From assembly GCF_030435805.1 (NCBI RefSeq), contig NC_081298.1:30988501-31052500 (forward strand): DNA of 64,000 bases, given 5' to 3'. The stretch is from Mustela lutreola. Taxonomy: Eukaryota > Chordata > Mammalia > Carnivora > Mustelidae. Below are positions 39,081-49,588 of this stretch, one piece after another; position 1 is the stretch's first letter, and each line of letters starts with the position of its first letter. The notes below the pieces were generated by a model that searched no databases, was not told the DNA's origin, and worked only from the letters and a program-made list of their open reading frames with translations. The position numbers and the translations under genes are program-made.

Positions 39081-39270
39081 ATTTTAAAAATATTTTATTT
39101 ATTTATTTGACAGAGATCACAACTAGGCATAAAGGCAGGCAGAGAGAGAGAGAGGGGGAAGCGGGTTCCCGGCTGAGCAGAGAGCCCAATGCAGGGCTTG
39201 ATCCCAGGACCCTGAGATCATGACCTGAGCAGAAGGCAGAAGCTTAACCCACTGAGCCACCCAGGCACCC
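39081..39270 (-). mobile_element. CAN-SINE
   Basis: First of three same-strand copies, each bounded by CAAATACCAT. Confidence 0.95.
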
Positions 39271-39281
39271 CTCAAATACCA

Positions 39282-39484
39282 TTTTTTTTTTAAGATTTTA
39301 TTTTTTTATCAGAGAGAGAGGGCGAGAGAGCAAGCACAGGCAGACAGAATGGCAGGCAGAGGCAGAGGGAGAAGCAGGCTCCCTGCTGAGCAAGGAGCCT
39401 GATGCGGGACTCCATCTTAGGACGCTGGGATCATGACCTGAGCCGAAGGCAGCAGCTTAACCAACTGAGCCACCCAGGCGTCCC
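39282..39484 (-). mobile_element. CAN-SINE
   Basis: Second copy in the row, a different subfamily version (GGCGAGAGAGCAAGCACAGG, ending GGCGTCCC). Confidence 0.95.
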
Positions 39485-39496
39485 TCAAATACCATT

Positions 39497-39697
39497 CTTT
39501 TTTTTTTTTTTTTTAAGATTTTATTTATTTATTTGACAGACAGAGATCACAAGTAGGCAGAGAGGCAGGCAGAGAAAGAGGAGGAAGCAGGCTCTCCACT
39601 GAGCAGAGAGCCCAACGCGGGGCTCGATCCCAGGGCCTGAGATCATGACCTGAGCCAAAGGCAGAGGCTCAACCCACTGAGCCACCCAGGTGCCCCC
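39497..39697 (-). mobile_element. CAN-SINE
   Basis: Third copy in the row, followed by CAAATACCATTCTT. Confidence 0.95.
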
Positions 39698-39765
39698 CTC
39701 AAATACCATTCTTAAAGAACATTTAATGATAAAAAGAAAAGTCAGGTTAAGAAATGGTATAAATA

Positions 39766-39964
39766 GGGGCGCCTGGGTGGCTCAGTGGATTAAAGGCTCT
39801 GCTTTCCGCTCGGGTCATGATCCCAGGGTCCTGGGATCTAGCCCCACATTGGGCTCTCTGCTCAGCAGGGAGCCTGCTTCCTCCTCTCTCTCTGCCTGCC
39901 TCTCTGCCTACTTGTGATTTCTGTCTGTCAAATAAATAAATAAAATCTTAAAAAAAAAAAAAAA
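39766..39964 (+). mobile_element. CAN-SINE
   Basis: Flanks GAAATGGTATAAATAG, shared with the next copy. Confidence 0.96.
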
Positions 39965-39980
39965 GAAATGGTATAAATAG

Positions 39981-40180
39981 AGACACCTGGGTGGCTCAGT
40001 TGGTTAAGCAGCTGCTTTCAGCTCAGGTCATGATCCTAGCGTCCTGCGATCGAGTCCTGCTTCAGGCTCTTTGCTTAGCAGGAAGCCTGCTTCTCCCTCT
40101 GCCTCTGCCTGCCACTCTTGTCTGCCTGTGCTCACTCTCTCTGACAAATAAATAAATAAAATCTTAAAAAAAAAAAAAAA
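39981..40180 (+). mobile_element. CAN-SINE
   Basis: A different version (GACACCTGGGTGGCTCAGTT) at the same target, followed by a third GAAATGGTATAAATAG. Confidence 0.96.
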
Positions 40181-40497
40181 GAAATGGTATAAATAGTAGC
40201 ATTCCAATTTTCTAAAATTGTTACATCTGGAAAATAGAATGAAAATTCAGTAATATAAATAACAACAGTAGTTCCCCATGGCTGATAGTACCACTAATGA
40301 TTTTAATGTTTTCTATTATACATTTATGCATTTTCCACACTTTATCAGACATGTATTATTGATTGGAAAATGTTAATGAATGCTGGGAGAGAAAATGCTG
40401 TAAACTATTTTATATAATTTCTGGCAACTTTCTTTATAAGGTGATATCATTTATTACAGTGGGTCTCAAGTCTAGCTGCCCCTTAGAAACACTTGGA

Positions 40498-40678
40498 GGA
40501 GCACCCGGGGGGCTCAGTCAGCTAAGAGTCTGCATTTGGCTCAGGTCATGATCCTAAGGTCCCTTGGTTGGAGCCCGGCATCAGGCTCCCTGCTCAGCAG
40601 AGAGCCTGCTTCTCTTTCTCCCTCTGCCCCTCCCCACTGCTCGTGCTCTCTCTCAAATAAATAAAATCTTTATAAAAA
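40498..40678 (+). mobile_element. CAN-SINE, diverged
   Basis: GCACCCGGGGGGCTCAGTCA, tail AAATAAATAAAATCTTT. Confidence 0.9.
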
Positions 40679-40835
40679 TAATGGGAACTAATCAAGGAAT
40701 GTAATGAAAAGAAGTCTCTGTAAACAAGATATGCCATAAGACTGAAAGAAATGAGCCTAGAAGAAAGAGATAATATGAGGAAAAGAAGAGAAAAATCAGA
40801 GATAGAGGAGGAAGTATAAGGTAACGTAAGGATCT

Positions 40836-41233
40836 GGGGCAGCTGGGTGGTTCAGTTAGCCAAGCATCTTCCTTCAGCTCAGGCCATGATCCTGGGATGG
40901 AGCCCTCAATTCAGGCTCCCTGCTCCGTGGGGAGCCTGCTTCTCCCTCTGCTGCTCCCGCAGCTTGTCTGTTTTTTTTTTTCTTTCTCAAATAAATAAGA
41001 AAAATCTTTATTTTTTAAAAAGATTTTATTTATTTATTTATTTGTCAGAGAGAGAGAGAGTGCGAGTGCACAAGCAGGCCGAGGCAGAGGGAGAAGCAGG
41101 CTCCCTGCCAAGCAAGGAGCCCAATGTGGGACTCGGACCCAGGACCCTGGGATCACGACCTGAGCCTAACGCAGCAGCTTAACTGACTGAGCCACCCAGT
41201 TGTCCCTAAATAAGTAAAATCTTAAAAAAAAAA
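40836..41233 (+). mobile_element. CAN-SINE with its tail split
   Basis: GGGCAGCTGGGTGGTTCAGT. The tail is interrupted by a minus-strand SINE. Confidence 0.9.
41011..41207 (-). mobile_element. CAN-SINE inside another SINE tail
   Basis: Duplication AAATAAGAAAAATCTT / AAATAAGTAAAATCTT. Confidence 0.93.
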
Positions 41234-41845
41234 TAGTAAAGGATCAAAATTTTTCTTTGGGTCGGAGGTAGGGGGAGATTTTTACTTTTCATTTCTTTCT
41301 ACAGTTTATAAATAGAGAAACCCTAAAGCTTGCCTAAAGACCCATTAGTATGACTTTCCCGGGTCTGAATACTGCTTCCTATTATCTACAGCACTGACTT
41401 CAGAAATGTTCTTGGTTTAAGCTCAGCCTGGGAGGGCTGAGGGCAATGGCTGAGAAGTTTGTTCTGGCCAAACTGTAGGTTTATTCAACCTAGTAATCAT
41501 ACTGTTCATTCTGAAACTGATTTATATGTAGTGCTCTACCAGCCTCTTTTATATTAGGCTAGGTTTGAAAGGCAACAGTTGATTTCGAAGGATTGATGCA
41601 TCTTTAGTTGTGAGCTTCCACAATTACATACCCTAAGGGGTGAGGATTTGGATTCATCTCTTTCTATCTCTATCTCAGAGGATGACCTTGTGGCGTTCTC
41701 TGTGTTTACATCCTTCCTACATCTTTTAGATAATAAACCTGGGGTAATTTACTCAAGAGGTGTCTGGTTTTTAGATGAAGAAGTAACCACTGACGTTGGT
41801 CAAAATGGTGGTCAGAGTCCTCCAGAGATTAAAAGAGCTTTAAGA

Positions 41846-42041
41846 GGGGCGCCTGGGTGGCTCAGTGGGTTAAGCCGCTGCCTTCGGCTCGGGTCATGAT
41901 CTCAGAGTCCTGGGATCGAGTCCCACATTGGGCTCTCTGCTCAGCAGGGTGCCTGCTTCCTCCTCTCTCTCTGCCTGCCTCTCTGCCTACTTGTGATCTC
42001 TCTCTGTCAAATAAATAAATAAAATCTTAAAAAAAAAAAAA
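41846..42041 (+). mobile_element. CAN-SINE
   Basis: Near-consensus. Flanks AAGAGCTTTAAGA. Confidence 0.96.
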
Positions 42042-42579
42042 AGAGCTTTAAGATTACCATCACTGTGCTGTTTGCTTTTGTAAGGTCAAAACAAAAGACA
42101 AAATAAAATACAAAAGCAAAGCTTTCTATAAAAAAATTATGGACTGAAAGGAATGGTCTGTCATGTATGTGGAGTCCCACCCGTCCAAAACCCACTAAGT
42201 ATTTGTGCAATGTTGTTCGTAGGGAACAAAGCACACCAGGAGTTCAGAATTCCTCCACACCTAGTTTACCATCACTGTGAAGCAGTTACAGGAACTTTGG
42301 AATATATTTACAGAAATCAAGAAAATAGAATGCTTTTCCCAGAATTCTCGCTACTGTACCCAGAAACCACAGCTAAGGTCAAAACTGGTAACATAAAATT
42401 GGAAAATTGCAACTCCTACCTGCGCAGGTTTCTCTCCTTGTTAAATTACAGTATGCTTATGGGAAGGGACCCCATTTCATACTTGTCTTACATTACTCAC
42501 AAAGCAGAGAATAGGGACCGCTGAAGGCAATGTTTGACAACACAGGTATTTACAACGAAATTAGGAAGCCAGAAGTATG
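42042..42579. other. Unassigned intergenic sequence
   Basis: A plus-strand frame of 123 codons (42153-42524) has no domain I know. No repeat recognised. Confidence 0.45.
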
Positions 42580-42690
42580 TGCAATGGTTATCACGGGCTT
42601 TGGTAACAAACGTATCTGTGTTCTAATTCCTAGTGGGTACTTTGTAGGTATGAGACCTTGGTTAACTAATTTTCCTTTTCCTTAGGATAT
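42580..42690 (-). mobile_element. MIR-like fragment
   Basis: GGTATGAGACCTTGGTTAAC followed by TAATTTTCCTTTTCCTTAGG matches the MIR segment around GACCTTGGGCAAGT. Confidence 0.45.
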
Positions 42691-42695
42691 ATATA

Positions 42696-42902
42696 TATAT
42701 ATATTTAATGATTTTATTTGAGGGAGAATGAGCAAGAGAACGTGAGAACACGAGTGGAGGGAGGGGCAGAGGGAGAGGGAGAAGTAGACTTCCCAATGAG
42801 CAGGGAGTCCGGGGGCGGGGGGGGGGGGCTCAATTCTATGGCCCTGGGATCCTTACTTGAGCTGACGGCAGACGCTTAAGCGACTAGGCCACCCAAATGC
42901 CC
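42696..42902 (-). mobile_element. Old CAN-SINE with G-run
   Basis: Ends GCCACCCAAATGCCC and contains a long G run near 42815. Confidence 0.85.
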
Positions 42903-42920
42903 TTCCTTTAGGAGAACTTT

Positions 42921-43125
42921 TTTTTTTTTAAAGATTTTATTTATTTATCAGAGAGTGAGGGGGGGAGAGAGCGAGCACAGGCAGACAGAATGGCAGGCAG
43001 AGGCAGAGGGAGAAGCAGGCTCCCTGCTGAGCAAGGAGCCCGATGTGGGACTCGATCCCAGGACGATGGGATCATGACCTGAGCCGAAGGCAGCTGCTTA
43101 ACCAACTGAGCCACCCAGGCGTCCC
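42921..43125 (-). mobile_element. CAN-SINE
   Basis: Flanks CCTTTAGGAGAA on both sides. Confidence 0.95.
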
Positions 43126-43254
43126 ACCTTTAGGAGAATTTTTAAATCCATTCAACTACTAAGTATATTTCAGGTACACAGGGGATGGACTGCAAACGAA
43201 GTAGGCAGCATTCTTGTCCAAGAAAAGGTCTTTCAACAGTCCAGAAGACGGAAA

Positions 43255-43365
43255 TTTGAAAAACCGTGGAAGATCTTATCTGTAAAATAAAAATCATATC
43301 TGCTTCCCGGCAGCTTCAATGAGATAAAGCGATTGCTTAGTTCAGTGGCTAGCATAATTAACCAT
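43255..43365 (-). mobile_element. MIR-like fragment
   Basis: TATCTGTAAAATAAAAATCA followed by CAATGAGATAAAGCGATTGC and AGTGGCTAGCAT matches the MIR segment reading CTGTAAAATGGGGATAATA. Confidence 0.55.
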
Positions 43366-43649
43366 AAGTACTAGAGACAGCTTGGCAAAGCAAAGCCGAC
43401 TGAAGTTTGGGTTTCACTTCCTTATCACGTGGGCGTCTTCTCTTACAGTGGGGGCTCCTCGGGCTTTTCCACTTCAGGGCCTAACAAGTGTCTACCTGTA
43501 TGCGTGAGGGACGAGCCCTGGCCTCGGAGAACGCGAAGCCTAGAGCAAACACTATCCTCCAGGCTGCAGCTTGAAGGATGCCGCTTCTCGACCCGGCTAC
43601 TCATTTTGCCTCTGGGAATCAGAGCGCCAGCGCCCGCCTTCCGCGGTCA

Positions 43650-44420
43650 GGCAGGAGCTCCCATTGGCTAGTCTCCTTAGGAAACACATGCCTTTTCCCG
43701 CCTCCTCTCGCAGCTAGCCCAATGCACGCTTCTCCGTTCCACTCCTCCCCGCCCCCATAACTCCGCCTCCCTGATGCATTCGCGCCATTCGTGGATCTCT
43801 GCGGCCGTGATGGCGGCGGTGCGCGTGCGCGCTCGCTCCGGAGGCCCTCCTCCCTAGCGGAGTGAGCGGGCCGGTGCTGGAGCAGGCTGTGTTCCGCCGG
43901 GGTGAAAGGGCGGCGGCGGCGCTGGGCGGGGCAGAGTTCCACGGCCAGCGGCCGGGCTGTGGGGGGTCCTGAGAGCTTCTCAGGTGGGGCGGGGCCGGCC
44001 GAGCGGAGTCCGCGCGCGCCCGCACTGAGCTGCCCGCTCCGGCGGCTGCGCTGCTCGCCTGCCGCGACGTCGCGCCGGGGTCTCCAACCATGACCGAGCT
44101 GAGGCAGAGGGCGGCCCGCGAGCCGGACGCGGCGTCCGAGGACAAGGTAGCGGCGGCGTCGGTGTTGGCGCGGCCGGGCAGCGGCGCCCCCCGGAGGTCC
44201 GCGGGGCCGCGCGCAGAGGGGTCGTCTCGCTCTCTGACCCTTTTGTCGCGGCCGACGGCGGCCCCGGGCAGCACCGGGGTCTTTGGGTGAGGGGCTTGGC
44301 GGAGCGCGTGAAGGGGGAGGTAGGTCGGAACCCCGGCTCCGGGGACTGGTTGGGGATGGCATCTCCGGGGCGCAGGAAGGAGCGCGCGGGAGGTTGCGCG
44401 GGGCCACCTGCCTCGCAGCG
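43650..44420 (+). promoter_or_regulatory. CDS2: CDS2 CpG-island promoter and 5' UTR
   Basis: This dense CpG island spans the CDS2 start. The minus strand at 43820-43831 reads CGCGCACGCGCA, an exact match to the NRF1 palindrome YGCGCAYGCGCR. Just upstream, GATGGCGGC (43809-43817) resembles the YY1 core. CCAAT (minus strand ATTGG at 43664-43668) lies near the left edge. No TATA box is present. The transcription start is probably between 43.8 and 43.9 kb, which is inferred from the motif layout. Confidence 0.75.
44090..44146 (+). CDS. CDS2: CDS2 first coding exon, phosphatidate cytidylyltransferase 2
   Basis: The ATG at 44090 opens MTELRQRAAREPDAASEDK, 19 codons ending at donor AAG/GTAGCG. This matches the start of human CDS2 (MTELRQRVAHEPVAPPEDK), with changes confined to the variable cytosolic tail. 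CDS2 makes CDP-diacylglycerol from phosphatidic acid and CTP in the ER membrane, feeding phosphatidylinositol synthesis; the full protein is about 445 residues. Only this exon is present. I searched the remaining 19.8 kb for the serine/glutamate-rich second exon and the WKNWWVRG segment and saw neither, so intron 1 is longer than the window. The position next to PCNA, divergent from it, supports the call. Confidence 0.95.
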
Positions 44421-46984
44421 TTGGTTGGGGTCCTGTTCTAGTCCCCCACCTCCGCGAGGCCTTCCTGGTGTGGAGACATCGGGACCACCGCAAAGCCTTC
44501 TTTGGTAGGAGACTCATCTGAGCCGGTCTAAGGCTTTCTGCTTCCCTTTACAATGTTATTTGGGCGAGGAGGCGGCTATCAGGACAAGGCCATGGGATTT
44601 GCCTCTTAGATTTCATTTCTTTCTTGAAAGTGAGATCTATTGGCTTTAAATTAAGCCGAGAGGTCTCTTGACTCACGTCGTCAGCAGGTCTTGGAAGGTA
44701 TACTCCCTGCGTAGGTTTCCTGCTTCAAGTGTGGGCATTGATGGGGTAGAGCAGGAGGGTAAAAAAGAGACCATCTTGGCGGGGACGCAGCTGGTTGGGG
44801 GGTGAGGGATGAGGGGAGTAGACAGAGACCTTTCACAGAAGTCAAAGATTTGTGTGGGGGAGTTGAGGAAGGTGAGAGTGGTTGGTTCTGGGGACGTTGA
44901 ATGACAGCGTAAGGGTTGAGACTTGGTAATAGTTTGAGCTTCAGGAGCATTGTATTTGGTGGCAGTGATGTGGGGAATGGACCGACGGAGCCTGGGTCAG
45001 AATGGAAGACCCTAATTAACTTGGGGGTTGCCAGTGGGTGTCCTGCACATGTTCTCTTTGGTTCACATGCTATTTTAAAGACCAGAAGGTTTCTCCTAAC
45101 AGTGTGAATTTCAGGCCTATGTGAATAATTGGGAGATCTGCCATCATAGTCTGACCTGGTTAACATGGGGCTGGATCTGAGGAACAGCTGTTGCCACCAA
45201 TCCCTGTTGTCCTACACCAGGACTACCCCAGACCTACAGCACCCACTTATGTATGTAGCTTGCAGATTTTGATAACTAGAGGAAAGGGACGTTGGGAAAA
45301 ACACCAGGAAGGAAGAAAGCACAAACTTTGGGGATAGGGTGTCAACAGAGCAGTTATACTAGGATGCATGTTTGGGGTGAAAGATAATAGGGTGTTGAAC
45401 AAACTTTTTGTTACTGCTGTTGACAGTAGATGATTCAAGGGGCACTCTTCATATTAATTTTTAGAATACATTTTGGAGGAAATTTAGGGTTTCAGCCCAA
45501 GTTTAGGGGTCAGTTTCAGAGAAACGGTACTTTGAAATCTCTTATCTTCCCATTAAATATTCTGGTTGGGCCTGAAAGAACTCTTCCCTATCCTGCATAT
45601 ATTGGTTGATGAATATTTAGATGTTTAGAGCTTGGGTAACTCTATTTAAGATTTAATGTTAATGGGACTTTGTGGCCTAAAAGCTATGAAGACAGGGAGA
45701 CAAAAGAAGGTAAAATAGCCAGCGGGCTATAAAAAAGCCATTTGTAATAGACATACTTACTGGTGAAAACACTCCCCTCCATGGATTGTGAGGTGAAAGT
45801 TTTTACCTTTCCCACTCCTTGGATCCATCTCCCAGATAAAAAGTTGCAGTTGAGTCTTAATAATTTTCTCATTCCATGTTTTAGGTAGGGAGAACTTGAG
45901 GAGCTGTCCAGCTAAAGGTACCTTAAATTTTTACAACTGCCCTTGAACTGCTTGTACAATGACAGAATGCCTGGGGTTGTGAGCTCCACTAAGTGCTTGT
46001 TCCCTAAAACACAGTAGCTATGCATTCAGTTAAAAACCTGATTGATGTAGTCCATTAGCCCAGAACAAGGTACTCAGCTCCTCCCCTGCCCTGTTATTCA
46101 GTATTTCTGAACTACCAAGTATGGTATTTTTAATAATAAAGATACATTTTAAGAACTGTGAAATGCTTTATGTACCTTTGATGAATGTATAGAATCTTTA
46201 AAAATACTCTATTTCATAGTTTGAAAAACCTATTTCCATGATTCTGGCTTTGCTGATATTCTTATGTTAAAACTTAAGAAAATTAGAATAAAACAAGACT
46301 GTTTCTTTAAAGAAATGAATTGTGAAATGAGAATTTTCTTATTTCATAGTAGAAGAATTCAGAAAATAATACCAGGTCAGTTCATTAAAAGAACTGGAAC
46401 AAATTTGAAAGAGTCTTTAAAATGTTCCATTTGCTTAATGGTCGTGGCAAAATTGTTTTGTAAATAAGCAGGCAACCATTAGTTTCAAAATAATGTGGAG
46501 AATGTGTTTATTAGAAGTCAGAGGTATTTTGTTATATTTAGCATCCTAGAATGGAATTCTCAAAGCCAACTGCTAATAAAGGAAATGTTTTCCTCTGAGA
46601 ACCGTGCTTATAATTTTAAAGTCCCAAAGCACAGTATTGTTGCCAAATTTAAGAAACTTGGAATTTAAGCTTTGAGAATGATCCTCTTTCCGCCCAACCG
46701 TGTTTTTCCAATGGAGGTTAGGAAAGAAAAGGATGAAACATGGGCCAAAAGATTGGCATCTTAAAATTTATGTTTGGGTTCGCATTACAGGAGACTTTGT
46801 TTTAGAGGTTATAGTGAAGGCTCTGCTGTATTTAGGTGCTGGGGTGCTACTTAAATTAGAGGTTTACTTGTTTCAAGGCTTCCTTTGTAGATGGATGAAG
46901 GCAGCATGGGGAGGAAATAGTGACATCATTTAGAAAGGGGAGTTTAAAGTTTAAATGAAGACACTCGTTAGGGGCAGAGACGGT
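44421..46984. other. CDS2 intron 1, repeat-poor part
   Basis: About 2.5 kb directly downstream of the CDS2 CpG island with no SINE and no recognisable repeat. Intronic regulatory DNA is possible. Confidence 0.5.
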
Positions 46985-47135
46985 GCCACTTACCAACTGT
47001 GTAACTTTGAGCAAGGCACTTATAAAAGCCTCTTTGTCCATCCCTAAAATGGAGGTGATAAAGTAGCATGTGTTTCAGAGGATATTCCTATGGATTAAAT
47101 GAATATGTGTGTTTCAGAGGTAGGGCAGGAATTGT
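46985..47135 (-). mobile_element. MIR SINE
   Basis: ACTGTGTAACTTTGAGCAAG, CCCTAAAATGGAGGTGATAA and GGATTAAATGAATATG follow the MIR consensus. Confidence 0.7.
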
Positions 47136-47622
47136 CACATTGTGATTGTCTATTAGCTAAGGTTGTTTCTGGCTGAAATATAGTGTTATAGAAAAAAATA
47201 ATATTCACCTTCCACTTTTGTTAGATGATTAAAACATCAAGTTATGAGTGTTTGGAGTAGTTTTTCGCTATTCATCACTTTTTAAGGAAGGTGTTATAGA
47301 CAGGGCTTGGCCTTCTATGACCTGTGTTTTTAATTCATTTTCTTGCTAAATTTTTCAATGCTCAGAATTAGTTTAGTTATAGAAGCAGCATTGCTGTATG
47401 CAGTTATCTTCCCTTCCCTTCACTAGCTATAATGTGTTTGAGGACAATTGTGACTAATTAAAAGTGTTTTTGTGATTTTAAGAATGAATTACTGAAATAA
47501 TGAAATCTTATTTTAAAAGCTGTGAAACTACAGATGTAGGAGAAATGCTCTATTTCAACTTCTTTTTTTATTGAGAAATATTTCAGGTATTGAAAAATCA
47601 GTAAACCTTGACCATGGTTCTT

Positions 47623-47985
47623 TTTAAAATTCTAAAAATTTTATTTATTTATTTATTTTTAAAAAGATTTTATTTATTTATTTGACAGACAAATCACAAG
47701 CAGGCAGAGAGGCAGGCAGAGAGAGAGGAAGTGAAGCAGGCTCCCTGCTGAGTAGAGAGCCCGTTATGGGACTGGATCCCAGGACCCTGGGATCATGACC
47801 TGAGCCTAAGGCAGAGGCTTTAACCCACTGAGCCACCCAGGTGCCCTAGTTTATTTATTTTTAAGAGAACACGTGCACAAGCTCCCATTGAGCAGGGTGC
47901 CTGATGCAGGACTAGATCCCAGGACATTGGGATCATGACCTGAGCCAAAGGCAGATGCTTAAGCGACTTAGCCACCCAGATGCCC
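47623..47985 (-). mobile_element. Old SINE split by a younger SINE
   Basis: Right part TAAGAGAACACGTGCACAAG through TTAGCCACCCAGATGCCC. Outer target TTGAC.ATGGTTCTT. Confidence 0.8.
47655..47847 (-). mobile_element. CAN-SINE, nested
   Basis: Full copy ending GCCACCCAGGTGCCC, inside the older element. Confidence 0.93.
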
Positions 47986-47999
47986 TTGACTATGGTTCT

Positions 48000-48183
48000 T
48001 TTTTTTTTCTTTAAAGATTTTATTTATTTATTTGACACAGAGAAAGAGATCACAAGTAGGCAGAGAGGCAGGCAGAGAGAGAGGGAGCCTGCTGAACAGA
48101 GAGAGCCTGATGTGGAGCTCAATCCCAGATCATGACCTGAGCCGAAGGCAGAGGCTTAACCCACTGAGCCACCCAGGTGCCCC
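48000..48183 (-). mobile_element. CAN-SINE, shortened
   Basis: Lacks part of the middle. Followed by another near-copy of the TGACTATGGTTCTT target. Confidence 0.92.
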
Positions 48184-48247
48184 AATGACTGTGGTTCTTA
48201 AACAGGAAGAGAAGGTACAAGATTTGTCACATAACCCACCATTAAAA

Positions 48248-48443
48248 TTTTTTTTTTAAAGATTTTATTTATTTATTTGACAGAGAGCGAGAGATCACAA
48301 GTAGGCAGAATCAGGCAGAGAGAGAGGGGGGAGCAGGCTCCCCGCCGAGCAGAGAACCTGACACAGGGCTCAACCCCAGGACCCTGAGATCATGACCTGA
48401 GCCGAAGGCAGCGGCTTAATCCACTGGGTCACCCAGGCGCTCC
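48248..48443 (-). mobile_element. CAN-SINE
   Basis: Ends GTCACCCAGGCGCTCC. Confidence 0.94.
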
Positions 48444-48565
48444 TTAAATTTCTTATTTATGTTGATCCAAGTGTGTAAGTTTAAAAACTCAATTAGCTCC
48501 CATTTTGTGACTACTTAAAATTCTTTTTTTTTTAATTAGTTTTTTTTTTTAAAGCTAATTTTGGG

Positions 48566-48678
48566 GTTGCCTGGCTGGCTCAGTTGGTAGAGCATGCAAC
48601 TCTTGATCTCAGGATTCCAAGTTTGAACCCCACGTTGTTGTGTAGAGATTACTTAAAAATAAAATCTTTTTTAAAAAA
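48566..48678 (+). mobile_element. Old short tRNA-like SINE
   Basis: GGTTGCCTGGCTGGCTCAGT and TTGGTAGAGCATGCAACTC, then a short A-rich tail. Flanks AAAGCTAATTTTGGG / AAAGCTGATTTTGGG. Confidence 0.85.
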
Positions 48679-48689
48679 GCTGATTTTGG

Positions 48690-48897
48690 GGGCGCCTGGG
48701 TGGCTCAGTGGGTTGGGCCGCTGCCTTCGGCTCAGGTCATGATCTCAGGGTCCTGGGATCGAGTCCCGCATCGGGCTCTCTGCTCAGCGGGGAGCCTGCT
48801 CCCTCCTCTCTCTCTCTCTCTCTGCCTGCCTCTCTGCCTGCTTGTGATCTCTGTCTGTCAAATAAATAAATAAAATCTTTAAAAAAAAAAAAAAAAA
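48690..48897 (+). mobile_element. CAN-SINE
   Basis: Near-consensus. Followed by a further AAAGCTGATTTTG. Confidence 0.96.
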
Positions 48898-48963
48898 AAG
48901 CTGATTTTGTTTGTTTTGTGTTTGGACACATTTGTGATATTTCATTAGAAGAATTTATATCTT

Positions 48964-49151
48964 TTTTTTTTAAGATTTTATTTATTTATTTGACAGATCA
49001 CAAGTTGGCAGAGAGGCAGGCAGAGAGAGAGAGGAGGAAGCAGGCTCCCCGCTGAGCAGAGAGCCCGAAGTGGGGCTCGATCCCAGGAGCCTGGGATCAT
49101 GACCTGAGCCGAAGGCAGAGGCTTTAACCCACTGAGCCACCCAGGAGCCCC
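48964..49151 (-). mobile_element. CAN-SINE
   Basis: Flanks AGAAGAATTTATATCTT / AGAAGAATTTGTATCTT. Confidence 0.95.
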
Positions 49152-49194
49152 AGAAGAATTTGTATCTTATTAAAATGTTAAATTGTTCTCATTG

Positions 49195-49300
49195 GTTATT
49201 AGAACTAGAAAGATCTTAGAGGTTTATTTGATAGAAGAGGATACCATATCCCAGAGAGTTTACTTGCTCAAGGTCACACAGCTTGTTAGTGGCAGAAAGG
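49195..49300 (+). mobile_element. MIR-like fragment
   Basis: TTGCTCAAGGTCACACAGCT and TGTTAGTGGCAGA form the MIR core. Confidence 0.6.
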
Positions 49301-49409
49301 GTCATATGAAGGTTTTCTTCATTCTTATGAAGCTTTTCTTATTTCTCTTTCTTTCATTATGTTGCATAATGCTGCCTGCAAGGGTATAGAATTAATTTAC
49401 AGACTTTAT

Positions 49410-49588
49410 TTTCTTTTAAAGATTTTATTTATTTATTTGACAGACAGAGATCCCAAGTAGGCAGAGAGGGGGGGAAAGCAGGCTCCCTACTGAGCAGAGA
49501 GCCCGATGCGGGGCTCGATCCCAGGACTCTGAGATCATGACCTGAGCCAAAGGCAGTGGCTTAACCCACTGAGCCACCCAGGTGCCCC
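49410..49588 (-). mobile_element. CAN-SINE
   Basis: Flanks TAATTTACAGACTTTA on both sides. Confidence 0.95.

Noticed and set aside
39060-40195. CRISPR-like array of regularly spaced repeats
   Set aside because: The repeat units are target duplications of SINE insertions in a mammalian genome.
42153-42524. 123-codon plus-strand frame
   Set aside because: No domain, no recognisable homologue, no exon signals.
43619-44517. Two overlapping minus-strand open frames of 262 and 267 codons across the CDS2 CpG island
   Set aside because: They are Pro/Ala/Arg-rich, in conflicting frames, and lie opposite a real exon and promoter. High GC content removes stop codons by chance.
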